Part shown: positions 7,767 to 16,806 of the stretch, piece by piece | Position numbering within the stretch: position 1 is the stretch's first letter | Layout: each line of letters opens with the position of its first letter | Assembly (NCBI GenBank): GCA_045128915.1 | Contig: JBGVIT010000044.1 | Coordinates: 1 to 64,000 of the forward strand | Reading direction: 5' to 3' | DNA: 64,000 bases | Origin: RGIG9115 sp045128915 | Lineage (GTDB): Bacteria > Bacillota > Clostridia > UBA1381 | Program-made: the position numbers and the translations under genes | The notes under the pieces: model-generated | Seen by the model: the letters and a program-made list of their open reading frames with translations, nothing else | What the model was told of the DNA's origin: nothing | Database searches by the model: none

Positions 7767-10358
7767 ATGAAAAAATTTAGCAAATTGATGGCATTGGTAA
7801 TAGCTCTCGCTGTGGTAATGTCAACGGTAGTTATGCCTGTTAGCGCAGACACAGCTGTAGAAAATCTTTATGCTGTTGGTTCATTTGAAAGCTTCACAGC
7901 TTCAGACGAATTGGCTCCATATGTTGGAAACTACGGTGCTGCTGACAGAAAATATACTCTTATGACAGATGGTAATGGTGCAAACGGCACATCTAACTAT
8001 GTTATGATGAGTGACAGCACTTGGTCGCAGGGTAACTTCCAGACTTATGCTATTGAAAACTTGAAGCCTGGTAAGACATACAGAGCTACTGTATATCTCA
8101 AGACTGTGGAAGGAACAACAAGTACACCTTGTATTCGTCTCAAACAGACTGGTGACGCAGTAGTTGCTACAGGGGCAGCTCTTTCTCTTTCAGATTCAGC
8201 TTGGACGAAAGCTACTCTTAACTACACAATCCCTGCAGATGATACAAAGAAGAACTTGATTATTCAGGTCTATGACGCTGGTGACAAGAAACCTATTTAT
8301 GTAGATGAAGTTACTCTTGAAGAGTACATCGAGCCGGTAGTTAATATTTATTCTGGTGGTTCGTTTGAAAGTCTTACTTCTTCAGCAGAACTTAGCTCTA
8401 TTGTTCATGGTTATGGCAGTTCAGACAGAGCATATACTCTTATGACAGATGGAAACGGTGCAAATGGAACATCTAACTATGTTAAGATGACCGGAAGTAC
8501 ATGGTCACAGGGTAACTTCCAGACTCCTGCTATTACCGTAAAAGCCGGAAAGACCTACAGAGCTACTGTTTATCTCAAGTATGTAAACTCAGGAAGTTCT
8601 AGCGGAAGTCTAAGACTTCGCTTGAAGCAGTCAGGTGATGCAGTTGTTGCTACAGGAAATGTCTTGAGTATTTCTGATTCGACTTGGACAAAGGCTACAA
8701 TTGATTATACAGTGCCTGCAGATGATACAAAGAAAAATCTTATCGTGCAGGTGTACGATGAAAGCAAAAATGAAATATATGTTGATGAAGTTTCTCTCAA
8801 AGAATATGTAGAAACAACACCTGCATGGGGAACATTTGAATATGTTGGTGAACTTGGAGAAATAACAAATCAGAGTATGGGTTCAGGTGCTACGGCTACA
8901 CTTATGACAGACGGTCAGGGTGCTTTTGATTCTCAAAACTATATCAAGATAACAGGCAGAAGTGGAATTGGTTCAAACATTTCTACACCTGCATACACTG
9001 TTGAAGAAGGCAAAACCTACAAAGCTTCATACTATGTCAAGACCGACGCTGATACTAATGTTAGTCCTCGTGTAAACTACACAGGTAACGGTGCAGTATT
9101 CACAGCACCTGCAGTTGCAGTTAAGGCTGGACAGTGGACAAAGTGCGAGGTTGAATTTACAGCTACAGCTGATTTCACTGGCAAATGGGGTCAGTCTATA
9201 GGCATGAGTGCTTATGAGGAAAAGAAACTCGACTTGTACTACGATAGCTTCTCTGTTGAAGAAATCACAAAGCCTGCTCTTACAATGACAGAAGACTTTG
9301 AAACTAATGAAGCTGTTGCTATAGATGCTCCCGTAGTTATCAATGTAGGCTTCTCAACAGATGCTCGAAACTTCTCAGGCAAGAACGATCCTTCAAACTC
9401 AGGCGTTTCGTCAGACCAGGGTTGGTCAAATCTTGCGGCTTCAAACTTCTCTGTGGACAATGGTGCTACACTTAACGTAAACGTTGCAAACAACAAGCAG
9501 GCAACTCTTACAGTTTCAGGCCTTGCTTATGGCACAACATACACAGTAAAAGCTACAGGTCTTACAGACTACTATGGCAACACAATCACAGATGCTACTA
9601 TTGCTACATTCACAACTGAGGAAGAGCCTGTTGTAGTGCTTCCTGACAACCTTGCAGAAGGTAAGAATGTTAAGGGTGCTGCTTGTACAGTAACTGCAAA
9701 TGATGATGGTTCTTATACTGTTTCAAACCAGACATGGGGAGGCGGTTACAAAGCGTTTGTTGACGGAATCACAGGAGAAGCTGGTAAAAAGTATGTAGCT
9801 TCTGTTCTTGTTAAGAGTGCTTCCGGTACAGCAGTAAACGATTCAGCTTCAATAGTGGGTGGCGTGCTTTCAAGTGATCAGACAAAGATTTCGGTTGCTA
9901 CAAAGTGCAATACAGAAGCTATAACAGGAGAATGGACAAGAGTTTCTGCTATTATAGAGGTTAATTCTCTTGATGGTACCAGCACCTCTGGTTCTATCAA
10001 TATAGGTGTACGTGGCGGAACTACTGCAAATGCAGAACTTTACATGCTTAAAGATGTAGAACTCAGAGAAATCTCTGATACACTTGACATTGATACTTCT
10101 TGGTTGATTAAGAAGGTTGCAAATGAAGATGGAACTACAACAGTTTATCTCCACAGCCCATCAAATTCAGGTCAGACAATCTATATCTTTGCTGCAAACT
10201 ATGCAGATGATGGTGTAACCTTTGAAGGTGCACAGCTCGTAAAAGACTGGTTCAATGCAAATGGCTGTGGTTCATTTAATGTTCCTCAGGCAGATAAATA
10301 CTTTATCTGGGATTCACAGTTCAGACCTTTGAACACAGCACTTACATCTTTTGAATAA
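7767..10358 (+). CDS. Secreted repeat protein with CBM-like and Ig-like modules
   Basis: This 863-aa protein has a clear signal peptide (about 1-27, ending Val-Ser-Ala-Asp). Beta-sandwich modules of the CBM4/9-like type follow: two closely related copies (about 30-185 and 190-352), a diverged third (about 353-507) and a fourth (about 628-775). An Ig-like Big_5-type domain (about 508-625) contains the loop Phe-Ser-Gly-Lys-Asn-Asp-Pro-Ser-Asn-Ser-Gly. The last ~85 residues form a separate beta domain with a Tyr-Phe-Ile-Trp-Asp motif, resembling the C terminus of the 1845-aa protein. No catalytic motif, SLH domain or sortase signal is visible. A good Shine-Dalgarno (AAGGAGATG) precedes the ATG. 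It is probably a glycan-binding surface or secreted protein; the ligand is unknown. Confidence 0.75.
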   Translation: MKKFSKLMALVIALAVVMSTVVMPVSADTAVENLYAVGSFESFTASDELAPYVGNYGAADRKYTLMTDGNGANGTSNYVMMSDSTWSQGNFQTYAIENLKPGKTYRATVYLKTVEGTTSTPCIRLKQTGDAVVATGAALSLSDSAWTKATLNYTIPADDTKKNLIIQVYDAGDKKPIYVDEVTLEEYIEPVVNIYSGGSFESLTSSAELSSIVHGYGSSDRAYTLMTDGNGANGTSNYVKMTGSTWSQGNFQTPAITVKAGKTYRATVYLKYVNSGSSSGSLRLRLKQSGDAVVATGNVLSISDSTWTKATIDYTVPADDTKKNLIVQVYDESKNEIYVDEVSLKEYVETTPAWGTFEYVGELGEITNQSMGSGATATLMTDGQGAFDSQNYIKITGRSGIGSNISTPAYTVEEGKTYKASYYVKTDADTNVSPRVNYTGNGAVFTAPAVAVKAGQWTKCEVEFTATADFTGKWGQSIGMSAYEEKKLDLYYDSFSVEEITKPALTMTEDFETNEAVAIDAPVVINVGFSTDARNFSGKNDPSNSGVSSDQGWSNLAASNFSVDNGATLNVNVANNKQATLTVSGLAYGTTYTVKATGLTDYYGNTITDATIATFTTEEEPVVVLPDNLAEGKNVKGAACTVTANDDGSYTVSNQTWGGGYKAFVDGITGEAGKKYVASVLVKSASGTAVNDSASIVGGVLSSDQTKISVATKCNTEAITGEWTRVSAIIEVNSLDGTSTSGSINIGVRGGTTANAELYMLKDVELREISDTLDIDTSWLIKKVANEDGTTTVYLHSPSNSGQTIYIFAANYADDGVTFEGAQLVKDWFNANGCGSFNVPQADKYFIWDSQFRPLNTALTSFE

Positions 10359-10398
10359 TAAAAAAGCATATAAATGCCTGACGGCATTATAAAGCGAC

Positions 10399-10441
10399 AA
10401 AGAGGAAAGCTCAACAAAAAGAGTTTTCCTCTTTTTGTTTT
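10399..10441 (+). terminator. Rho-independent terminator
   Basis: The stem AGAGGAAAGCTC / GAGTTTTCCTCT (one internal mismatch region) with an A-rich loop is followed by TTTTGTTTT. It lies 40 nt after the 863-aa gene and ends its transcript. Confidence 0.85.
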
Positions 10442-10741
10442 GCACAATAATCAGCAATAAACTATGTAAAATCAAGGTTTTGAAGCACTTGTATTGTCAA
10501 AAAATGAACACATTTTTCGCTAAAATAGATGATTGCAAATAATAGCGTAATATGATAAAATAATACTGTATTAAAATGGTCTGAATTTGTCATTTGAAAT
10601 AAAGCTTTTTCAAGGCATTTTTGCTCTTGTTGAATGTAAATTCCGAAGCATATCGGAGTATATTTTATACCTCTGTTTGAGGGTTCATCTTGTATAATTC
10701 AGTCGTAGTATTTTGAATCATTAGAAAGGTGTGGTCGATTT
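10442..10741. other. AT-rich intergenic region upstream of the 2007-aa surface gene
   Basis: I see no gene here. A perfect TATAAT lies at 10693-10698, but no good -35 hexamer stands 16-18 nt before it, which would fit a promoter that needs an activator. TCCGA-agcata-TCGGA is an inverted repeat at 10642-10657. The decamer ATTCCGAAGC (10640-10649) occurs in inverted orientation at 7664-7673 before the 863-aa gene. The ribosome binding site AGAAAGGTG precedes the ATG at 10742. Confidence 0.4.
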
Positions 10742-13700
10742 ATGAAAAAGACTAAAAAACTATTATCGCTGTTTATAGTGGCTGCAATGATTTTATCAAC
10801 CATGGTTATGCCCGCAAGCGTTAGCGCAGCAGAGAACCTCTATCCTCTTGGTTCTTTTGAAACCTTTACGGAAACATCAGAGCTGAGCAGCATAGTTCAC
10901 AATTTCAGCACAGGAGACCGTGCATATACTCTTATGACAGACGGCAACGGTGCAAACGGCACTGACAACTACGTTAAGATGACAGGAAGCACATGGTCGC
11001 AAGGTAGCTTCCAGACTCCTAAAATTGAAAATCTTGAACCGGGAAAAACTTACAGAGCGACTGTTTATGTTAAATTAGTTAACCCAACAGTAAATGGAAG
11101 TACTCTTAAGATTCGTTTAAAGCAGACAGGTGATGCAGTAGTTGCCACGGGATCTGCAATACATAATACTGTTTCAAACACAGCATGGACAAAAGTAACA
11201 TTGGATTATACAATTCCTGAAGATGATACAAAGAAGAATTTGATTATCCAGATATATGACGAGGGAAGAAATGATTTATTTGTTGACGAAGTAAGTCTCG
11301 AGGAATATAATGTTTCATTTCCCTCATGGGGAACATTTGAGGATGTAACAGACCTTGCATCAATCAAGCTCACAGGCTCAGGCGCAACTGTTACACTTGC
11401 GACAGATGGCAAAGGTGTAAATAGTTCTTCAAACTATGTAAAGGTAACAGGCAGAGGATATCAAGGTGCAAATATTTCAACACCTGCAGTTGATGTTGAA
11501 GAAGGTAAAGCCTACAAAGCTTCGTTTTACATAAGATTGGCAGACGGAACAGCTGATTCATCAGTTACGCCTCAGGTGCTCTACACCGGTAATGGAACTG
11601 TTTTTGCAGGTTCAGCTGTTACAGCGAAAGCAGGTGAGTGGACAAAGTGTGAGGTTGAGTTCGGTGCAACTGCAGACTTTTCAGGTAAATGGGGGCAGTC
11701 CATTTCTATGAAAGCGTTCCAGGCAGGAACAGTGGACCTTTGGTACGACGATTTTGAGCTTGTCGAAATCACAAAGCCGGCTCTTACCACAACTCACAAC
11801 CTTTCATCTACAACAGATGTTGATACTGATTCAAATACTGTAATAACAGTTGACATATCAAACAATGTATATAACTTTTCAGGGAAGAACGATCCAACAA
11901 ATTCAGGGGCAGCTAATGACCAGACTTGGTCAGCTCTTGCATCATCAAACTTCACCCTTTCAGGCGGAGCAGGAAGCATATCTGCAGAAATAAAGAGCAA
12001 TAAGCAGGCAATACTTACTCTTTCAGGACTTGAAAAGGGCAAGACATATACAGTTGCATTAAACGGAGTAACAGACTATTTCGGCAATACAGCAACAGCC
12101 AAAACAATCGTATCATTCACAACAGAGGCAGCTATTGTTGTTCCTCCTACTCCTTCAAACCTTTGCGAAAGCTGGGGAAATCTTGAAAATGTAACAGACC
12201 TTGCATCTATCAGACTTGAAGGCTCAGGTGCCACAGCAACTCTCGTTGAAGATAATACCATTGCTCACAGCGGTTCAAAATTTGTAAAGATTTCAGGCAG
12301 AACATATCAGGGTGCAAACATATCAACACCAAGTGTTGATATTACAGAAGGCAGAGCCTACATAGCAAAATTCTATGTAAGACTTCCTGAAGGTATTGAC
12401 GATACAACTGTTATTCCTCAGGTAAACTACACCGGCAGCGGTGCAGTATTCAAATCAGAAGAAGTGGCAGTAACAGACGATGCGTGGACGGAATGTGTAG
12501 TGGAATTCGCAGGCACAGCCGAATTCTCAGGCAAGTGGGGACAGGCCGTAGCCATGAGAGCAAATCAGGCAGGAACAGTTGATTTGCTTTATGATGACTT
12601 CTCTATAACAGAGATTCAAAAGCCGTCTTTCACAGTAACAAAAGACATTCAGGACAATGCTGCGGGAGTAAATGCATCAACAAAAATCACAGTAACTTTC
12701 TCAAATCCTGCATTCGGTTTCTCAGGTAAGAACGATCCTTCAAACACAGGTGTTACCAGCGACCAGGTGTTCTCACAGCTTTCAGGAGCAAACTTTGAGA
12801 TGAAGTGTGAAGGCACATCGGTAGGTTCAGTTAACGTTACAAAGAAGAATTCAAAAACATTCGAGCTTACTCTTTCCGGATACGAATCAAACAGAGAGCA
12901 TAAGCTGTATGTAAAGAATGTATTTGACTATTTTGGCAACAATATTTCATCATATGAGCTTTTAACATTTACAACCGGAGTTTCAGAGCTTATGCCTCAC
13001 AGCTCATTTGAAGGCGAGATTACTGTTCAGGATTTAGCCCTGAACAATACAAGCTATTATTCAGCAGAGATTACATCTCAGACTGCAAAAACCGGAACAA
13101 AATCTCTACTTATTTCAAACAGACAAAATGTTTCAGACGGCTACTATTACTCGAAGGCATTGAATGTAGAGCAGAATCAGGCATACAGAATGACCGCATG
13201 GGTAAAACTCAAAAATTCTGAGGATGCTCCGAGAAAAGCATACATGGATGCACATACTACCGGTTCAGGTGCTAAGTTCAGAGGCGAGCCTGCAACTGTG
13301 ACTGCTGACGAATGGACTGAGATTAGTGTTGAATTTGCTGTTACAGAGCAGACAAAGGGAAGATGGGGCTACGATATTACTGCAAGAGCTTACGTAGAAG
13401 GTTCTGCAGGAAATCTTCCTGACTACTATGTAGATGACGTTTCTGTTGTCAAGATTAGTACTCCCGCACTTTCAGCAACATCACCTGACGAAGGCTCAAC
13501 CGACGTTGCAGTTAACGGAACTATTGAGATTAATTTCTCAAATCCCGTATATAACTTCTCAGGTAAGACTGAAGATGCAGCCACTAATGACCAGGTTTTC
13601 TCAAATCTCAATTCTGATAATTTTACCCTTTCAGGCGGAAGCGGAAGCATTACAGTAAACCGCAAGTCGGGAACAAAGTATGAAATAGAGCTTTCAGGGC

Positions 13701-16700
13701 TCAACCCCGTAACCAACTACACCATCACAATAAGCGGCGGAGTTGACTATATGGGACAGTCAATTAATGACACCATTACATTCAGAACATCACCATACAT
13801 CTTTGTACAGTTTGGTAATATTCTCGACAATGGTGACCAGAGCGGCAATCCCTATAACCCAAGCTTTGAACTCCCAGACACATTCCAAAGCGGCAACTTC
13901 CACGACAACACAGTCAGAGGAACTGACTTTAACGCTGAGATTGTGTCTGCAGAATCCGAAGGACTTGAAGCCGTAGATGGCACAAATATATTCAAGATAA
14001 CAAACAGAAACGTATCTGTATCACCTCATACCGCACTTAGATTTATGCAGGTGCCCGGCTTGCAGGTTGGTAATAGATATAAGCTTACATACTACGTTCG
14101 TATGGTAAATCCCGGCGAATCAGTAACAGCAAGAGCATATTTCTCAAGAACAGCTGTTAACAACAACGCTGTTATGCCTGAGATAAATCAGCAACCTACA
14201 TCAACTGTAACAAGCGATGGCTGGACAGAAATTTCAGGTATTGTAACACTTAAGGAAGATACACCGGGCAAGCCCAATTTGGGTATGCACGTTGGTATGG
14301 ATGTTTATGGTGCAGGTGACTTATATGTAGATGGATTCAGACTTGAGCAGATGGTTCCCCTGCCAACACTTACAAGTAATATGGTAGATAAGGCATCTGA
14401 TATCAATACCGATGCAGAACTTATTCTTACCTGTTCAAATCCTTTCTCATACGACGGCGTACTTCCTGCAGACGTAGTAATCAAAAAGACAGCGGACGAC
14501 AGCATTGTTTCAGATGTTGTATCAGTTTCAAAAATTGATGATAACAACTATAAAATAATTCTTACAGGTCTTGAAAACGGAACTAAATATAAGCTTGTTG
14601 CAAGCGGTATAAAGGACGTTTACCGACAGGAAATGAACGACCTTATAATTAATTTCTCAACCACAATCGCAACAAACGTGCTTAGAGATTATGACACAAA
14701 CTTCAGCTTTGAAACCGGAACAACACAAGGTGTTATTACAAATGCAACCGGTGAAATCGTAGATGCATCAACGGTTGGAATTACAGCTCCTCACGGAAGC
14801 AAGTTCCTTAAGGTTTATAACAGAACCGGCAATCAGGGAAGTCAAAAGTTTGACGGCATAGGTGTTGGTGCTGCGTCACCTCTTGAAGCAGGTAAGGAAT
14901 ACGAGCTTTCATTCTATGTAAGAACTCTCCCCAACGCAGGCGGAGATGCCACAACAGATACTGCATCAGTATTTTTCCAGAACAACGGAACTTCAAATAC
15001 AATCAAGCTTGGAGATGTAGTGGCAGAAAACTTTGATATTTCAAGCAGTAAGTGGACCAGAGTTTCAGGCCGCGTTAAGATAGAAGCAAATAACGCTCAA
15101 GGCACATATCAGGGTATTAATATCGGTTTCTCAACCGGTGGAACAACAGCGGTTTATATTGATAAGTATGAGCTTAGAGAATTCTACCCTGAATTCACCA
15201 TTACCACCACTCCTGAAAACGGCGCAATAGCGATAACAACCGAAACAATCAAATTCAAGTTTTCAAGCGAGCTTAAGACAGATTTGACAGAAGCAAACTT
15301 CACAATAACACCTTCAGCGCCTGTTGAGTCGATAACAAAAATCAGCAGCACAGAATACGACGTTAAGTTTGATTTTGATTATAATACACACTACAAGATT
15401 GAGTTTAACGACCTTGAAAATAAAACATTCCAATTTGTATCTCAGGTAATTGAATTCTCCACATCAAGCGGCGGCGGTGCAGCAGATAACAATATCCTTG
15501 CTCAGTACGGCTTCGATTGGCAGGCTGATAAGGGAGCAAACGGAACAGAAGTTCCAAAGGTTGACTTTACTGCAGCAGACGGAACAACTAAGCAGATTTA
15601 TTGGGACACTTCAGTTTATAATAAGGGACAAAAGCCGTTGATATCAAATGCTGATTCGTATAGCGGAACCGGCTCAATTCTCATAAGCGACACGACTCCC
15701 GATGAATACACATGGAATTTCGTTAAGCGCAGAAGCCGTATTTCATACTTCCCGATGGAAGACGGAAAGACATATGTTATCTCCGCAATGCTTAAGCTCA
15801 ACGATCCTATGGGCATAGATTCTGCACAGATCACCTTTGACCTTGCAGGCGGTGAAGCCGCATCAAACCTTGCTCTTTTAGCGACATCACCTAAGTTTGA
15901 GATTAACGGAACAGAGTGGACTAAGGTAACTGCAACTGTTGATTGTACATGGAAAAACAAAAACATCACATCAGACAGACCGAGAACCGAAGCTCATGTG
16001 CAGATTCATAACACATCAGCGTCTTATCAGTTCTTCATTGACGATGTAATCATTTATGAAGTACCCACAGAGCCGTTTATTCTTGAAGGCTCAAACGTTG
16101 CAGATGGCGAAACTGATGCATCGGTATCAGTTGGCACAATCCGCTTTGACTACTCACAGAGCCTTGATGAAAACCAGAATCTCAACCAAGACGGACTCGT
16201 AACTGTATGGAAGGGAGAAACAAACGTAACAGAGGATATTCTCAATGGTCAGATAGTATCAGGCTTTGGTAATAAGTCAGTTGAAGTTCCCCTCAAAGCG
16301 CTTGAACATAACTCGGTATATACAATAAAGATTTCAGGACTGTCAAGCTATGCAGGTAAAATAGCAGAGGACCACCAGATTACTTTCAAAACAAGCAAAT
16401 CTGTAGGTTATGATGATTTTGTAGTGCTTGGTGACTTAGGAAATCAGCTTGCATTTGAAAATGTCCCTGCAAGCGAAATCCACGAAATCTCAGTTAATGT
16501 ATCAAACCTTGCGATAGGAACCATTAAGAAGCCTTTGATTATCTACACAATTTATGATACTGCTACAAATCAGCTCATAAAGGTTAAAACATCAACGTTT
16601 GACGGCGACGGAAGCGAAGTTCTTGCCGACGGAGCAGAAAATCAGCTTATCAAGCTTGGCGTCGATGCAGGAGATATTCAGGCAGGCAGACGGTTTACTG

Positions 16701-16765
16701 TATATCTTGTAAATGGCTACGACAACACATCGTTGGTAGCACCTCCTATGACAAGAGAATTTTAA
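10742..16765 (+). CDS. Very large secreted protein with alternating CBM-like and Ig-like (Big_5-type) domains
   Basis: This 2007-aa protein has a signal peptide of about 29 residues. The N-terminal module (about 30-190) is a near copy of the repeats in the 863-aa protein. Six further beta-sandwich modules then alternate with six Ig-like domains (approximate Ig positions 346-465, 626-750, 906-1020, 1206-1310, 1482-1575, 1781-1890). Several Ig domains carry the same Phe-Ser-Gly-Lys-Asn-Asp-Pro loop followed by Asp-Gln. Repeated strand motifs Gly-Ala-Asn-Ile-Ser-Thr-Pro and Gly-Lys-Trp-Gly-Gln mark the CBM-like modules. The C-terminal ~115 residues are a distinct beta domain. No enzyme motif, SLH domain or sortase motif is visible. 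It is probably an extended scaffold or adhesin-like glycan-binding protein. Only 41 nt separate it from the SLH protein gene, so the two are probably one transcript. Confidence 0.75.
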   Translation: MKKTKKLLSLFIVAAMILSTMVMPASVSAAENLYPLGSFETFTETSELSSIVHNFSTGDRAYTLMTDGNGANGTDNYVKMTGSTWSQGSFQTPKIENLEPGKTYRATVYVKLVNPTVNGSTLKIRLKQTGDAVVATGSAIHNTVSNTAWTKVTLDYTIPEDDTKKNLIIQIYDEGRNDLFVDEVSLEEYNVSFPSWGTFEDVTDLASIKLTGSGATVTLATDGKGVNSSSNYVKVTGRGYQGANISTPAVDVEEGKAYKASFYIRLADGTADSSVTPQVLYTGNGTVFAGSAVTAKAGEWTKCEVEFGATADFSGKWGQSISMKAFQAGTVDLWYDDFELVEITKPALTTTHNLSSTTDVDTDSNTVITVDISNNVYNFSGKNDPTNSGAANDQTWSALASSNFTLSGGAGSISAEIKSNKQAILTLSGLEKGKTYTVALNGVTDYFGNTATAKTIVSFTTEAAIVVPPTPSNLCESWGNLENVTDLASIRLEGSGATATLVEDNTIAHSGSKFVKISGRTYQGANISTPSVDITEGRAYIAKFYVRLPEGIDDTTVIPQVNYTGSGAVFKSEEVAVTDDAWTECVVEFAGTAEFSGKWGQAVAMRANQAGTVDLLYDDFSITEIQKPSFTVTKDIQDNAAGVNASTKITVTFSNPAFGFSGKNDPSNTGVTSDQVFSQLSGANFEMKCEGTSVGSVNVTKKNSKTFELTLSGYESNREHKLYVKNVFDYFGNNISSYELLTFTTGVSELMPHSSFEGEITVQDLALNNTSYYSAEITSQTAKTGTKSLLISNRQNVSDGYYYSKALNVEQNQAYRMTAWVKLKNSEDAPRKAYMDAHTTGSGAKFRGEPATVTADEWTEISVEFAVTEQTKGRWGYDITARAYVEGSAGNLPDYYVDDVSVVKISTPALSATSPDEGSTDVAVNGTIEINFSNPVYNFSGKTEDAATNDQVFSNLNSDNFTLSGGSGSITVNRKSGTKYEIELSGLNPVTNYTITISGGVDYMGQSINDTITFRTSPYIFVQFGNILDNGDQSGNPYNPSFELPDTFQSGNFHDNTVRGTDFNAEIVSAESEGLEAVDGTNIFKITNRNVSVSPHTALRFMQVPGLQVGNRYKLTYYVRMVNPGESVTARAYFSRTAVNNNAVMPEINQQPTSTVTSDGWTEISGIVTLKEDTPGKPNLGMHVGMDVYGAGDLYVDGFRLEQMVPLPTLTSNMVDKASDINTDAELILTCSNPFSYDGVLPADVVIKKTADDSIVSDVVSVSKIDDNNYKIILTGLENGTKYKLVASGIKDVYRQEMNDLIINFSTTIATNVLRDYDTNFSFETGTTQGVITNATGEIVDASTVGITAPHGSKFLKVYNRTGNQGSQKFDGIGVGAASPLEAGKEYELSFYVRTLPNAGGDATTDTASVFFQNNGTSNTIKLGDVVAENFDISSSKWTRVSGRVKIEANNAQGTYQGINIGFSTGGTTAVYIDKYELREFYPEFTITTTPENGAIAITTETIKFKFSSELKTDLTEANFTITPSAPVESITKISSTEYDVKFDFDYNTHYKIEFNDLENKTFQFVSQVIEFSTSSGGGAADNNILAQYGFDWQADKGANGTEVPKVDFTAADGTTKQIYWDTSVYNKGQKPLISNADSYSGTGSILISDTTPDEYTWNFVKRRSRISYFPMEDGKTYVISAMLKLNDPMGIDSAQITFDLAGGEAASNLALLATSPKFEINGTEWTKVTATVDCTWKNKNITSDRPRTEAHVQIHNTSASYQFFIDDVIIYEVPTEPFILEGSNVADGETDASVSVGTIRFDYSQSLDENQNLNQDGLVTVWKGETNVTEDILNGQIVSGFGNKSVEVPLKALEHNSVYTIKISGLSSYAGKIAEDHQITFKTSKSVGYDDFVVLGDLGNQLAFENVPASEIHEISVNVSNLAIGTIKKPLIIYTIYDTATNQLIKVKTSTFDGDGSEVLADGAENQLIKLGVDAGDIQAGRRFTVYLVNGYDNTSLVAPPMTREF

Positions 16766-16806
16766 TCAGGATATACAAAATTAAACCGAAAGGAAAGATT
16801 TATATA

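Larger units (their letters stand above)
7854..11310. repeat. Recently duplicated module shared within and between two surface genes
   Basis: A segment of about 480 bp is present twice in the 863-aa gene (about 7854-8330 and 8331-8815) and once at the start of the 2007-aa gene (about 10830-11310). Conservation is visible at the DNA level. The stretch ACTCTTATGACAGA followed by GGT/GGA, AA(C/T)GGTGCAAA(C/T)GG is found at about 7955, 8436 and 10927. These look like recent duplications and could recombine. Confidence 0.7.

Noticed and set aside
10670..10698. Full sigma-A promoter upstream of the 2007-aa gene
   Set aside because: TATAAT is present but no acceptable -35 hexamer lies at 16-18 nt; noted only as part of the intergenic region.
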